A stretch of DNA of 35,944 nucleotides from DATGFB01 sp032160545 (GTDB lineage Bacteria; Actinomycetota; Actinomycetes; Mycobacteriales; Jatrophihabitantaceae): positions 1-35,944 of the forward strand of contig JAVHVN010000074.1 of the NCBI GenBank assembly GCA_032160545.1, written 5' to 3'. Shown piece by piece: positions 16,905 to 24,749 of the stretch (positions are counted from its first letter, which is position 1; every line of letters begins with the position of its first letter). Under the pieces are notes generated by a model. The model searched no databases and was not told where the DNA came from. It saw only the letters and a program-made list of their open reading frames with translations. A program made the translations under genes and the position numbers.

Positions 16905-16937
16905 GTCATGACGAAGCTATGACGGGGTCGTCATTAA
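16905..16937 (+). promoter_or_regulatory. Three tandem 11-bp direct repeats upstream of the copper-uptake operon (predicted response-regulator operator)
   Basis: Three contiguous 11-mers occur: GTCATGACGAA (16905-16915), GCTATGACGGG (16916-16926) and GTCGTCATTAA (16927-16937). They match units 1, 2 and 4 of the array at 14980-15023. The array ends 86 bp before the GTG at 17024, the same distance as the other array from its start codon. TACGCT follows 24 bp further on as a possible -10 box, placing the repeats at or just above the -35 region as expected for activation. Confidence 0.7.
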
Positions 16938-17023
16938 TCCGCTGAGGTACGGCAGCGCTCCTACGCTCTGCGCGAGTCGCCATCGCGTCCGCGGCCGCGA
17001 GGCCGCCCGGGAGGTGGGAATCG

Positions 17024-17236
17024 GTGCCCAGGTACGCAGACGACAGAGGCGAGTTCGTCTCGCTCTCGGAGCTGCTCGACGGCCCGAACGGCGGGAGCCC
17101 GGCGGGCGAGGACGGGTTCCTGGACGGTGCGGCCGGACAGGAGCTCGTCGCTGCATCTGCTGACGTGGGCCGGGACCGGCGGCAGACGTGGACGGGTCTC
17201 CCTGCCTGGCTGATCCCGTGGAGCCGAGCGACGTGA
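17024..17236 (+). CDS. Small protein of unknown function, coupled to the copper-uptake gene
   Basis: A 70-aa open frame that I do not recognise. Translation evidence is good: a strong ribosome site GGAGGTGG lies 6 bases before the GTG start, and the TGA stop overlaps the GTG of the next gene as GTGA. The protein starts MPRYADDRGEFVSLSELL, is acidic and Gly-rich in the middle, and ends with a Trp-containing stretch (TWTGLPAWLIPWSRAT). No signal peptide, cysteine pair or metal motif is seen. It could be a small regulatory or leader protein whose translation sets expression of the CopC-CopD gene. The alternative is that it is only a leader frame with no function as a protein. Confidence 0.5.
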   Translation: MPRYADDRGEFVSLSELLDGPNGGSPAGEDGFLDGAAGQELVAASADVGRDRRQTWTGLPAWLIPWSRAT

Positions 17237-19164
17237 GCAGGCGGTCTGCGCCCGCGGGGGTACGCCGGCTGATCCTGCGGGTGGCGATCTGGTTCGCCGG
17301 GATCGTCCTCGTGTCACTGGCGGGCGCCCAACCGGCATCGGCGCACGCCGTCCTGGTGACCTCGGACCCAGCCAACGGCGCGACATTGGCGGCCGCGCCG
17401 AAGTCCGTTCGGCTGTGGTTCAGCGAGGAGATCTCCGATCAGCTGAGCGGGGCTCGACTCGTGGACCACGACGGGAAGGACGTCGCAGGAACCCATGCTG
17501 TCGCGGCGCGTGGCGATCCGCGGCTGCTCGAAGTCAGCCTCCCCGACTTGTCCCGCGGAACCTACGGAGTTCTGTGGCGTGTCCTCGCCCAGGACGACGG
17601 TCACACGACGAACGGGGTCGCACTGTTCCACGTCGGCGCGGCCAACGGTTCGTCCGCGGTCGTTGCCGAAGGCGCGGCAACCACGGGTTCGCCGATCGAC
17701 GTCGCGCGCAGATGGCTCGGCATCACCGCGCTGTGCGGGCTGGTCGGCGGCCTCGCGGTAGCGCAGTTGGTCCTCGGCCGCACCCGCACGGCCGGTCCCC
17801 TGTCCGCCGCAATCCGAGGGGCACGCCGGCGCCTGCTGGCGTTCGCAGCGGGCTGCGCGGGCCTGGGCCTGCTCGCGGGCTGCGCCGATCTGGTGGCCGA
17901 GGCGCACGCCACCGCCGCTCCGGGCCGGTCGGCGACCGCCGTGGTCGGCGACATCCTGTCGTCGACCCGGTGGGGTCACCTCTGGGCCGTTCGCGAGGCC
18001 ACGCTGGTCGTTCTCGTCGCGGTTCTGGTCCGGCTGCGGGTGCAGGACCGATCGCACGATCGGCTCACCCGACCGCTCGCGTTCGTCGCGGCCGGGGTGG
18101 TGGCGGTGCGGGTGCTGGTCGAGGCGCTCGGCAGTCATGCGGCCGCCATCCGGTCGGATCGCAGCGCGGCCCTCGCGGCCGACGCGCTGCACATCCTGAC
18201 CGCCTGTCTCTGGCTGGGTGGGCTGGCAGCGCTCGTCGTAGTCCTCTGGTCGCCGCCGACGGACGGTGCCGGTAGAGGCGAGATCGTCCGCGCCTGCCGC
18301 GGACCGTTCGCAGCTCTGGTATCGGTGAGTGCCGCTGTCGTGCTGGTGACCGGGCTCTACAGCGCAGGCCGCGAAGTCCTTTCGGTCGACAGCCTCACCG
18401 CCACGCCTTACGGGCGCGCCCTGCTGGTCAAGTGCGCGCTGCTGGTCGCCTTGGGCAGCGTCGGCCTGGTCAATGCGTCCCGGCTGCGCGCGACGGCGTG
18501 GCCGTGGTTGCGTTCGTCCGGGCGAGCGCGGCGTGCCCGGCCGCTGACGCGCCGGCTGGTCCTGGTCGAGACGGCCATCGGCGCGGTCCTGCTGATCGCC
18601 GTCGCCGTCATCGTGGAATCAGCCCCACCGCGCAGCCACGCGCAGGTCGCGGCCGCCGCCACCCAGTCCCAGGCCCGCAGTGGCTCGGCGGCCGATCTCG
18701 TGGTAACCGTCTCGGCGACCCCGAACCTGCCCGGGACGAACGGGTTCACCGTCGTCGTCGCCAGCTCGCGCCGGCCGCCGCCGGCTCCCGTCGACGGGCT
18801 CACCCTGACGATCAACCGGTCGGGCGCCAGCCGGGTGGTGCCGCTGCGGCTCGTCGAACCGGGACGGTACTTCGGCACCGCCCTGCTCGACGCAACCGGC
18901 GACCCGCAGCTCGTCGCCGTCGTCCACCGCTCGGGGCAGGCCCTCGCCGTGACTCTGGCATGGCCGCTCGCGTCGCCGGGCGAGGGGACGTCGGCGCCCG
19001 CTCGTCGTCTCGCGCCGATCGTCGACGCGCTGGCGTTGGCACTGCTCGCCGCCATCGCCGCTGCGGGCATCGTGTGGGCCCGCCGGCGCAGGGCCGTCCG
19101 AGCGCCCCAGGTGTCCGGTGAGCCGGGTGAGACCACCGAGCGAGTACTCGAGCCCTTGCCATGA
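17233..19164 (+). CDS. CopC-CopD fusion copper-uptake protein (YcnJ-like)
   Basis: A 643-aa membrane protein. I chose the GTG at 17233, which overlaps the previous stop and has GGAG at 17220-17223; GTGs at 17218 and 17188 are alternatives. The signal peptide ends at QPASA, so the mature protein starts with His38, as needed for the amino-terminal Cu(II) site of CopC. The CopC domain (about 38-136) also has Asp122 and His124 (QDDGHTTNG) and His133. From about 160 the CopD domain has about eight membrane helices (RRWLGITALCGLVGG onward, to about 470). A beta-rich exported domain (about 490-590) and a last helix (about 600-620) follow. By family it binds Cu(II) outside and moves copper inward. 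Here it would supply the oxidases encoded on the other strand. The stop overlaps the transglycosylase start (ATGA). Confidence 0.9.
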   Translation: MSRRSAPAGVRRLILRVAIWFAGIVLVSLAGAQPASAHAVLVTSDPANGATLAAAPKSVRLWFSEEISDQLSGARLVDHDGKDVAGTHAVAARGDPRLLEVSLPDLSRGTYGVLWRVLAQDDGHTTNGVALFHVGAANGSSAVVAEGAATTGSPIDVARRWLGITALCGLVGGLAVAQLVLGRTRTAGPLSAAIRGARRRLLAFAAGCAGLGLLAGCADLVAEAHATAAPGRSATAVVGDILSSTRWGHLWAVREATLVVLVAVLVRLRVQDRSHDRLTRPLAFVAAGVVAVRVLVEALGSHAAAIRSDRSAALAADALHILTACLWLGGLAALVVVLWSPPTDGAGRGEIVRACRGPFAALVSVSAAVVLVTGLYSAGREVLSVDSLTATPYGRALLVKCALLVALGSVGLVNASRLRATAWPWLRSSGRARRARPLTRRLVLVETAIGAVLLIAVAVIVESAPPRSHAQVAAAATQSQARSGSAADLVVTVSATPNLPGTNGFTVVVASSRRPPPAPVDGLTLTINRSGASRVVPLRLVEPGRYFGTALLDATGDPQLVAVVHRSGQALAVTLAWPLASPGEGTSAPARRLAPIVDALALALLAAIAAAGIVWARRRRAVRAPQVSGEPGETTERVLEPLP

Positions 19165-20471
19165 CACGGCTCGCTGCCCGTCCGCACGCGGTGGCCGGAC
19201 TGCCGACGAAGTGGCGGCGGGCGCCGGCGCACGCCGCCATATCGTTCCCACCGCGGAGCGGAGTCGCACTCGCCGTCGTAGCCACCCTCGTGGTCGCGCT
19301 CGCGTCGGGGTCGGCAGGGCGGCGCGCCGACGCCAGCACGCACCACTCGCCCGCGTCGCCAGCACTCGCAACGCCCACCGCGGACGCGCCCCTGACCGAG
19401 GGCGTACTCGGCTGGTCGAGCGAGCCGGGCCCGGTCGGCAGCACCGAACCGACGACCCCCGGCGAGGTGGGGTTGCCCGGACCGGCCAATCCGGTCTCGG
19501 CCGGCCTGGCAGCCGACGGCATCCCCGCGATCGCGCTGGACGCGTATCAGAGGGCGGCGGCCCGCACAGCGGGCTCGGAGCCGGCCTGCGGACTGCGCTG
19601 GCCGCTGCTGGCCGCGATCGGACGCGTCGAGTCGGACCACGGGCGCTTCTCCGGCGCAGTGCTGCACGTCGACGGCACCTCGACCCCCAAGATCATCGGA
19701 ATTCCTCTCGATGGAGTCGGAGCTGCGCTGATCACCGACTCCGATGGCGGGCGCCTCGACGGCGACACGGTCCTCGACCGAGCGGTGGGACCGATGCAGT
19801 TCATCCCGACCACCTGGGCGAACTACGCCGCCGACGGCGATGGCGACGGGGTCACCGACCCGTTCAGCATCTACGACGCGGCGCTCGCCGCCGCGCACTA
19901 TCTCTGTGCGGCCGGTGGCGACCTGCGCACCACGGCCGGGCAGACGCGGGCCGTCCTGGCTTACAACCATTCCGACAGCTACCTCGCGCTGGTCCTCGCG
20001 CTCAACGCCACCTATTCCGGCGAGACACCGGTACCCACCGGTCCGCTGCCGGATGTTCCGCCGATTCCCGCGAAGGTGCCGCCGGTCGATCCCGGGCCAC
20101 CACTCGGGCTGCAGCACGGATCCGGATCGCGCGCCGTGCCGTCGGCGAAGTCGTCGGGGGCGTCCGGCAGCGGGAGCCGGCCGGTGCCGTCGTCCGTTCC
20201 GGCACCCTCGTTGACACCCACGCCCACGGTCACACCCACGACGCCGACGCCGACGCCGAGCGGCACCGCGTCCTCGACGTGCCCGACGTCGAGCACGCCG
20301 GGCAGCACCCCGCCGTCGACCACCGCGTCAGTCACATCGGTTTCCGACGCGAACACCTCCACGACCGGGTCCGCGACCCAGTCGGTCACCGCGCCGTCCG
20401 CGGCGGTCCCGACCCAAACGAGCTCCGGCGCCTCGCCTACTCCGACGCGACCGACCTGCCCCGGCGGCTGA
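19161..20471 (+). CDS. Secreted lytic murein transglycosylase
   Basis: A 436-aa exported protein. An N-terminal membrane/signal segment covers about 33-57. A variable linker runs to about 115. The SLT/MltB-like catalytic domain covers about 118-290, with catalytic Glu157 (AAIGRVESDHG), GPMQFIPTTWANY at 210, a DGDGDG loop at 225 (probable calcium site) and LAYNHSDSYLALVL at 266. The tail from about 290 is Pro/Ser/Thr-rich and low in complexity, as in wall-spanning linkers. The enzyme cleaves the glycan strand of peptidoglycan. It is coupled by ATGA to the copper-uptake gene, so it is expected to be made with the copper system, perhaps to open the wall for the large exported proteins; that link is inference. 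Confidence 0.88.
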   Translation: MTRLAARPHAVAGLPTKWRRAPAHAAISFPPRSGVALAVVATLVVALASGSAGRRADASTHHSPASPALATPTADAPLTEGVLGWSSEPGPVGSTEPTTPGEVGLPGPANPVSAGLAADGIPAIALDAYQRAAARTAGSEPACGLRWPLLAAIGRVESDHGRFSGAVLHVDGTSTPKIIGIPLDGVGAALITDSDGGRLDGDTVLDRAVGPMQFIPTTWANYAADGDGDGVTDPFSIYDAALAAAHYLCAAGGDLRTTAGQTRAVLAYNHSDSYLALVLALNATYSGETPVPTGPLPDVPPIPAKVPPVDPGPPLGLQHGSGSRAVPSAKSSGASGSGSRPVPSSVPAPSLTPTPTVTPTTPTPTPSGTASSTCPTSSTPGSTPPSTTASVTSVSDANTSTTGSATQSVTAPSAAVPTQTSSGASPTPTRPTCPGG

Positions 20472-20497
20472 GTTCGGCCGCGGGACGGGCGGGCGAG

Positions 20498-22387
20498 CTA
20501 CTTGATGCCGACCAGGAACGCGTGCGACACGGTGACCGGAGAGATGCCCGCCGACGCTCCGTCGTAGACGAACACAGCGAACGCCACGTCCCCGCGAACA
20601 CCCGCGAACCACGCATGGCTGCGCGGTGGCGTCGCGTTCCCGTACTCCGCCGTGCCCGTCTTGCCCTCGACGCCGCCGATGTCCGCCAGGGCGTGGCCGG
20701 TGCCCTGCGGCAGCGACACGGTGGCCTGCATCAGGTTGTTCATCGTGGCGGTCAGCGACGGGGGCAGGGCGGCGCCCTTCCGCGGCGTCGCATCGGCGAG
20801 CACGTTGGGCAGAACCGGGGTGCCGGAACTGGCGGCTCCCGCGATCAGCGCCATCAGCAGCGGCGAAACCTGGACCCGCCCCTGCCCGATCGCATCGGCT
20901 GCCTGCTCGGTGAGGCCGGCCGGCGCGGGCAGGGCACCCGAGAACGAGGCGACCGGCAGCGTCCAGGTCGCTGCCAGCCCCAGCTGCCGCGCCGCCTTGC
21001 CGACCGCGTCGGCCGGCAGCGCCATCGCGGTGTTGATCGCGCTGGTGTTGCACGAGTAACCGAACGCCGAGCTGATCGGGATCGGTGGGTAGCTGAACTT
21101 GTTCTCGTTCTCGAACGTGCGTCCGTCCACGGTGGTCGTGGCGGGGCATGCGACCGTGCTGGACGGCGTCAGGCCCGGCTTCGCGGTGAACGCGGCCGTC
21201 CAGGTGACGATCTTGAACGTGGAGCCCGCGGGGAACGCGCCCGCGAGCGCCAGGTCATAGGTCGCCGCGGCGCTGTTCGCGTCGGCCAGGATCCGTCCGG
21301 TCGAGCGTTGGACGGCGACGATCGAGGCGGCCTGGGTGATACCCGAGAGCGCGTTCTCCGCGGCTTGTTGGGTGGCCCGGTCGATGGTCAGCGTCACTGC
21401 GGTCCCGGGCACGGACGCCGAGACGGTGGCGAGCGTCTTCGCCGTGGTGCCGCCGGCGTCGACGGTGACGACGTTGACCGCGGGAGAGCCCGCGAGCTTG
21501 GGGTCGAGGGCCTGCTCGATCCCGCCCAGGCCGGTTTCGTCGCCGGCCGCTACCCGCCCGTTGGACTTGGCGACGATCTCGGCGGTGGCCGGCCCGACGC
21601 TGCCGAGCAACGGCTGGGCGAAGTGCGCCGCTGGTGCCAGCAACTGGGTCGACTCCTGGAACACGGTGCCGGCGAGGTCGTGGATGCGATTGCGGATCTG
21701 CTCGTAGACGCTCCGGCGCAGGGTGATCACCGGCACGAAGGCCGTCGGGCTCGGCGCGGCCTTGACCGCCGCGGTGATCTCGGCTGCCGTCGACTGCAGT
21801 TGGGGTACGGCCGCGAGGGCTGTGGCCAGGGCGTCGAGGTTCGTCACCAGCTTCGGCTCGATGCCCACCCGGACGACCGGCGTACTCGACAGGATCGGTG
21901 TGCCATCCGCGAAGTCGAGCGCAGCACGGGCGGGCTGCACGCGGCGGACCGCGAGATGCGTCGTGTCGGTGAGGCCGGGATGCAGGTCGGTCGCGGCCCA
22001 CGTGACCTGCCAGGTCTTCCCGTTCTGCGTGAGCGGCAGCTGTCCGGTGTAGCGCCAGGGTGACGACACTCCGGGCAGCGTCCACGACGCGGAGAAGTCA
22101 GCGGTCGAGCTGGTGCCCTTGGTGCGGACGGCGGTCACCTCGAGAGCGCCCTTCGCGCCGGACCCGAGGCCGGTGAGGCTGGCCTGCAGCGCGTCCTGTG
22201 CGTCCGCCGGGGCGGACGTCAGTGCGGCGGCGCCTGCCGCGTCCCGGGCGCCGACCCGGTCGAGGAAGTTCTGCGCCGCCGACTTCTCCGGCGAGCTGTG
22301 CGAGCCGCTGCAACCGACGAGCAGGCCGGCCGCGACACCCGCGGCCGCCAGGACGACGCCGACGCGCCGGGAAATGGGTGCGATCAC
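20498..22387 (-). CDS. Penicillin-binding lipoprotein (class B, MecA_N-type)
   Basis: A 629-aa lipoprotein transpeptidase. The lipobox LLVGCSGS places the lipidated cysteine at residue 26. Residues about 33-150 form an NTF2-like MecA_N domain (SAAQNFLDRVGARD). A dimerisation region follows to about 330. The transpeptidase domain has Ser389-x-x-Lys392 (GSTFKIV), SxN at Ser445-Asn447 (YSCNTS) and KTG at Lys576 (GKTGTAEYG), so all three active-site motifs are intact. The enzyme crosslinks peptidoglycan at the outer membrane face. It converges on the lytic transglycosylase with 26 bp between their stops, so wall synthesis and wall cleavage genes lie side by side. It is a separate transcription unit from the copper locus. 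Confidence 0.93.
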   Translation of the reverse strand: MIAPISRRVGVVLAAAGVAAGLLVGCSGSHSSPEKSAAQNFLDRVGARDAAGAAALTSAPADAQDALQASLTGLGSGAKGALEVTAVRTKGTSSTADFSASWTLPGVSSPWRYTGQLPLTQNGKTWQVTWAATDLHPGLTDTTHLAVRRVQPARAALDFADGTPILSSTPVVRVGIEPKLVTNLDALATALAAVPQLQSTAAEITAAVKAAPSPTAFVPVITLRRSVYEQIRNRIHDLAGTVFQESTQLLAPAAHFAQPLLGSVGPATAEIVAKSNGRVAAGDETGLGGIEQALDPKLAGSPAVNVVTVDAGGTTAKTLATVSASVPGTAVTLTIDRATQQAAENALSGITQAASIVAVQRSTGRILADANSAAATYDLALAGAFPAGSTFKIVTWTAAFTAKPGLTPSSTVACPATTTVDGRTFENENKFSYPPIPISSAFGYSCNTSAINTAMALPADAVGKAARQLGLAATWTLPVASFSGALPAPAGLTEQAADAIGQGRVQVSPLLMALIAGAASSGTPVLPNVLADATPRKGAALPPSLTATMNNLMQATVSLPQGTGHALADIGGVEGKTGTAEYGNATPPRSHAWFAGVRGDVAFAVFVYDGASAGISPVTVSHAFLVGIK

Positions 22388-22413
22388 GCGTCCAGGTAAT
22401 CAGACGCGCTCGC

Positions 22414-23130
22414 TCAGCTCGCTCGGACCACGTGCGCGTCGTGCGCCTGACCCGCTCGCGCCGCGGTGACCAGCCGGCCCCTCGCCGACTCCGGGAACCG
22501 GGCGAGCAGGCCGCGCAGTTCGTCAGCGCCGACATCGGCGCCGAAGGCATCCGAGCCCGGCTCCAGGCGTACACCGTCGGCCAGCCGGCCTGCCACGACA
22601 GGATCGAAGCCGAGGTCGTCGACGACCGAGGTCACGGCCGCGACGTCCGCGGGATCGTCGCCTGCGACCGCGATCGCCTTGCGCCCCGGTGCCCCGAGCG
22701 GCCGCGCCTCGTCCTCCAGGTCGTGGTAGCCCATGTGGTTGAAGGCCTTGACCACGCGTGATCCGCGGAGGAACTCCTGCACGATTTCGCTCGACGACGT
22801 CAGCGGGTCGGTGAGGTCGTCCCGGCGACCGTCGACCTCGTCCCAATAGTTCATGGCATCGACGACGATCTTTCCGCGCAGCTCGTCCACCGGAACGGTG
22901 CGATACCGACCGAGCGGCAGCGCCAGGACGACCACATCGGCCTGTGTCGCCCGGCGCGCGGACACGGGGGTGGCGCCCGGAGCGAGCACCTCGACCGTCA
23001 GCGCGATGTCCGCCGGATCGCCCGACCCCGCGATGAGCACGCGGTATCCCGCTGCAACCGCGAGACGCGCCAACACGGTGCCGAACTTGCCGGCGCCCAG
23101 GATGCCGAGCGTGGGACGCTGCGCGTTCAC
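22414..23130 (-). CDS. NADPH/F420-dependent reductase-like protein (NAD-binding Rossmann)
   Basis: A 238-aa cytosolic protein. The frame extends upstream into the previous gene, but the GTG at 23130 overlaps that gene's TGA as GTGA, and the Rossmann fold starts right after it (LGILGAGKFGTVLARLA). The nucleotide motif GxGxxG, the ADVVVLALPLGRY strand and the VVKAFNHMGYHDLEDEARP segment match the F420:NADP oxidoreductase (NPDR-type) family. The C-terminal part is less typical. It is coupled to the luciferase-like flavin enzyme before it, so it may supply or recycle the reduced cofactor. Whether the cofactor is F420 or FMN cannot be decided from sequence alone. Confidence 0.85.
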   Translation of the reverse strand: MNAQRPTLGILGAGKFGTVLARLAVAAGYRVLIAGSGDPADIALTVEVLAPGATPVSARRATQADVVVLALPLGRYRTVPVDELRGKIVVDAMNYWDEVDGRRDDLTDPLTSSSEIVQEFLRGSRVVKAFNHMGYHDLEDEARPLGAPGRKAIAVAGDDPADVAAVTSVVDDLGFDPVVAGRLADGVRLEPGSDAFGADVGADELRGLLARFPESARGRLVTAARAGQAHDAHVVRAS

Positions 23131-24170
23131 GCCGGCGCCGGCTCGGCGGCCAGCAGCTGCCTGACCCGCGGCGCAACCTCGGTGCCGAACAGCTCGATCG
23201 TGCGCGCCCGGACGTCGCGGGGCAGATGCATGATGTCGTACTTCAGGTCGAAGCGGCTCAACCGCAGCTCGCGTGCCACGGTCGCGATCTTGCGGGCAAC
23301 GGTGTCCGGCGAGCCGACGAACAGCGCACCGTCCTGCAGCTCGGCCTCGTACCGCTCGCGCGTCGGCTTGTAGAAGCCGCGTTCCTCTGCGAGTTGCTCG
23401 ATGACCGGCTCCCAGTACCGCCACCACATCTCGGTCGCTTCGTCGTCGGTCTCGGCGACGAGCCCGAGCGAGTGCTGTCCTACCGGCCGGACCGGGTGGC
23501 CGAACTGCTCGAGCGCGCGGAGGTACAGCTCGACGTGACCTGCGAATCGCTGCGGATGCCCGCCGATGATGGCGAGCAGGAGCGGCAGCCCGTACTGAGC
23601 GGCGCGGATGACGGACTTCGGATTGCCGCCCACACCGATCCACGTCGGAATGCCGCCGAGCGGCATCCGCGGGCGCAGCCGCTGATCGACGAGTGGCGTC
23701 CGCACCGTTCCCGACCAGGTCACCGACTCCTCGTTCTGCAGCCGCATGAACAGCTCCAGCTTCTCCTCGAAGAGGCGCTCGTAGTCGTCGAGGTCGTAGC
23801 CGAAGAGTTCGAACGACTCGATCGCGGAGGCTCGCCCGAGGACGAGCTGCGCGCGGCCACCCGACACCGCGTCGACGGTGGCGAACTGCTGGTACAGCCG
23901 CACCGGATCATTCGTGCTGAGAACCGTCACCGAGGTGCCCAGCCGGATCCGCTCGGTCGCCGCGGCGATCGCGGCCAGCAGGACCGGCGTTGCGGAGTCG
24001 GTGAAGCCCTCGCGGTAGTGCTCGCCCACGCTGAACACGTCGAGCCCGACCCGCTCGGCCAGCTTCGCCTCCTCGACGATGAGCCGCAGCGTCTCGGCAT
24101 CGCTCAGCTCGCGACCGGCATCGGTCGCGACCTCCCCGAAGGAGTTCAAGCCGAGCTCGAAGCCGTCCAT
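23127..24170 (-). CDS. LLM-class flavin-dependent oxidoreductase
   Basis: A 347-aa protein of the bacterial-luciferase-like monooxygenase superfamily (TIM barrel). The ATG at 24170 has GGGGGAG just upstream; the longer frame runs back into the operator region. Recognisable segments are FELGLNSFGEV at the start, LDVFSVGEHYREGF, RIRLGTSVTVLSTNDPVRLYQ, GRAQLVLGRAS, PTWIGVGGNPKSVIRAAQYG and the ending ELFGTEVAPRVRQLL. These enzymes use FMN or F420 to oxidise small organic molecules. It is divergent from a MarR regulator, with shared palindromes between them, so it is probably induced by the regulator's ligand. The substrate is unknown. Confidence 0.92.
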   Translation of the reverse strand: MDGFELGLNSFGEVATDAGRELSDAETLRLIVEEAKLAERVGLDVFSVGEHYREGFTDSATPVLLAAIAAATERIRLGTSVTVLSTNDPVRLYQQFATVDAVSGGRAQLVLGRASAIESFELFGYDLDDYERLFEEKLELFMRLQNEESVTWSGTVRTPLVDQRLRPRMPLGGIPTWIGVGGNPKSVIRAAQYGLPLLLAIIGGHPQRFAGHVELYLRALEQFGHPVRPVGQHSLGLVAETDDEATEMWWRYWEPVIEQLAEERGFYKPTRERYEAELQDGALFVGSPDTVARKIATVARELRLSRFDLKYDIMHLPRDVRARTIELFGTEVAPRVRQLLAAEPAPA

Positions 24171-24204
24171 GGCTCCCCCTCTACTGACCTGTCTGCCTAC
24201 TTTG

Positions 24205-24244
24205 ATTGACACGTCAATGATGTATCGTGATCGCTGACATGTCA
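24205..24244. promoter_or_regulatory. Two palindromic MarR-type operators in the divergent promoter
   Basis: Site 1 at 24205-24218 is ATTGAC-AC-GTCAAT (6-2-6). Site 2 at 24235-24244 is TGACATGTCA, a perfect palindrome. Both share TGAC-N2-GTCA, and their centres are 28 bp apart. The minus strand of site 2 reads TTGACA, a -35-like hexamer for the flavin-oxidoreductase operon, so binding would block it. The adjacent MarR gene is the likely binder. Confidence 0.7.
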
Positions 24245-24257
24245 ACTAGATGAGGTG

Positions 24258-24749
24258 ATGGCCGTGTCACACGCGACGGGTCGCCGGGGGCGGCGCCTTC
24301 CCACACGAGACGAACTCGCGGTCTGGCGCTCGTTCATCGAGACCGCCGAGCGGCTCCGGTCCGAGCTCGAGACTCGGCTGCAGGCCGACGGCGGGGTGTC
24401 CGGTGCGGACTACTCGGTGCTGCTGGCGCTGTGGGAGGCCCGCGATCACCGGCTGCGTTCGTCCACCCTCGCCGAACGCATCGGCTGGGAACGCAGCCGG
24501 TTGTCGCACCACCTCGGCCGGATGGAACGCCGCGGGCTCATCGGGCGTGAGGACTGCGCAACCGACAATCGCGGAGCCGAGGTCGTCCTGACCTCGGACG
24601 GCGCCGCGGTGTTCCGTGCCGTCTCCGCGCCGCACCTGGCCGGCGTCCGAAAGCTGTTCGTGGACGCCTTCACCCCGGAACAGCTCGACTCGCTCGGCGA
24701 ACTCATCGGCACGCTCGCGAGCCACCTCGACGAAAATCCCACCCGCTAG
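24258..24749 (+). CDS. MarR-family transcriptional regulator
   Basis: A 163-aa winged-helix regulator. Candidate starts are ATG 24258 and GTG 24264; GAGG at 24252-24255 is spaced better for the GTG. The core motifs are VSGADYSVLLALWEA, STLAERIGWERSRLSHHLGR (recognition helix), MERRGLIGRE and the wing DNRGAEVVLT, followed by a C-terminal dimerisation helix (FTPEQLDSLGELIGTL). These proteins usually repress a divergent gene and release DNA on binding a small phenolic or similar ligand. The two palindromes at 24205-24244 lie directly upstream, so it very likely regulates both itself and the flavin-oxidoreductase pair. Confidence 0.93.
   Translation: MAVSHATGRRGRRLPTRDELAVWRSFIETAERLRSELETRLQADGGVSGADYSVLLALWEARDHRLRSSTLAERIGWERSRLSHHLGRMERRGLIGREDCATDNRGAEVVLTSDGAAVFRAVSAPHLAGVRKLFVDAFTPEQLDSLGELIGTLASHLDENPTR

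Larger units (their letters stand above)
16732..17023. promoter_or_regulatory. Divergent control region between the two-component operon and the copper-uptake operon
   Basis: This is a 292-bp space without a gene. It holds a perfect 12-bp palindrome at 16867-16878, the repeat array at 16905-16937, a -10-like TACGCT at 16962-16967, a CGCGAGTCGCCA element at 16971-16982 near the expected start of transcription, and a strong ribosome site (GGAGGTGG) at 17010-17017. I could not place a convincing promoter for the leftward two-component operon. Confidence 0.6.

Noticed and set aside
23131..23643. In-frame upstream extension of the NADPH/F420 reductase-like gene
   Set aside because: It lies wholly inside the luciferase-like gene and is Arg/Ala-rich and featureless. 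The Rossmann fold begins right after GTG 23130, which forms a GTGA overlap with the previous stop.
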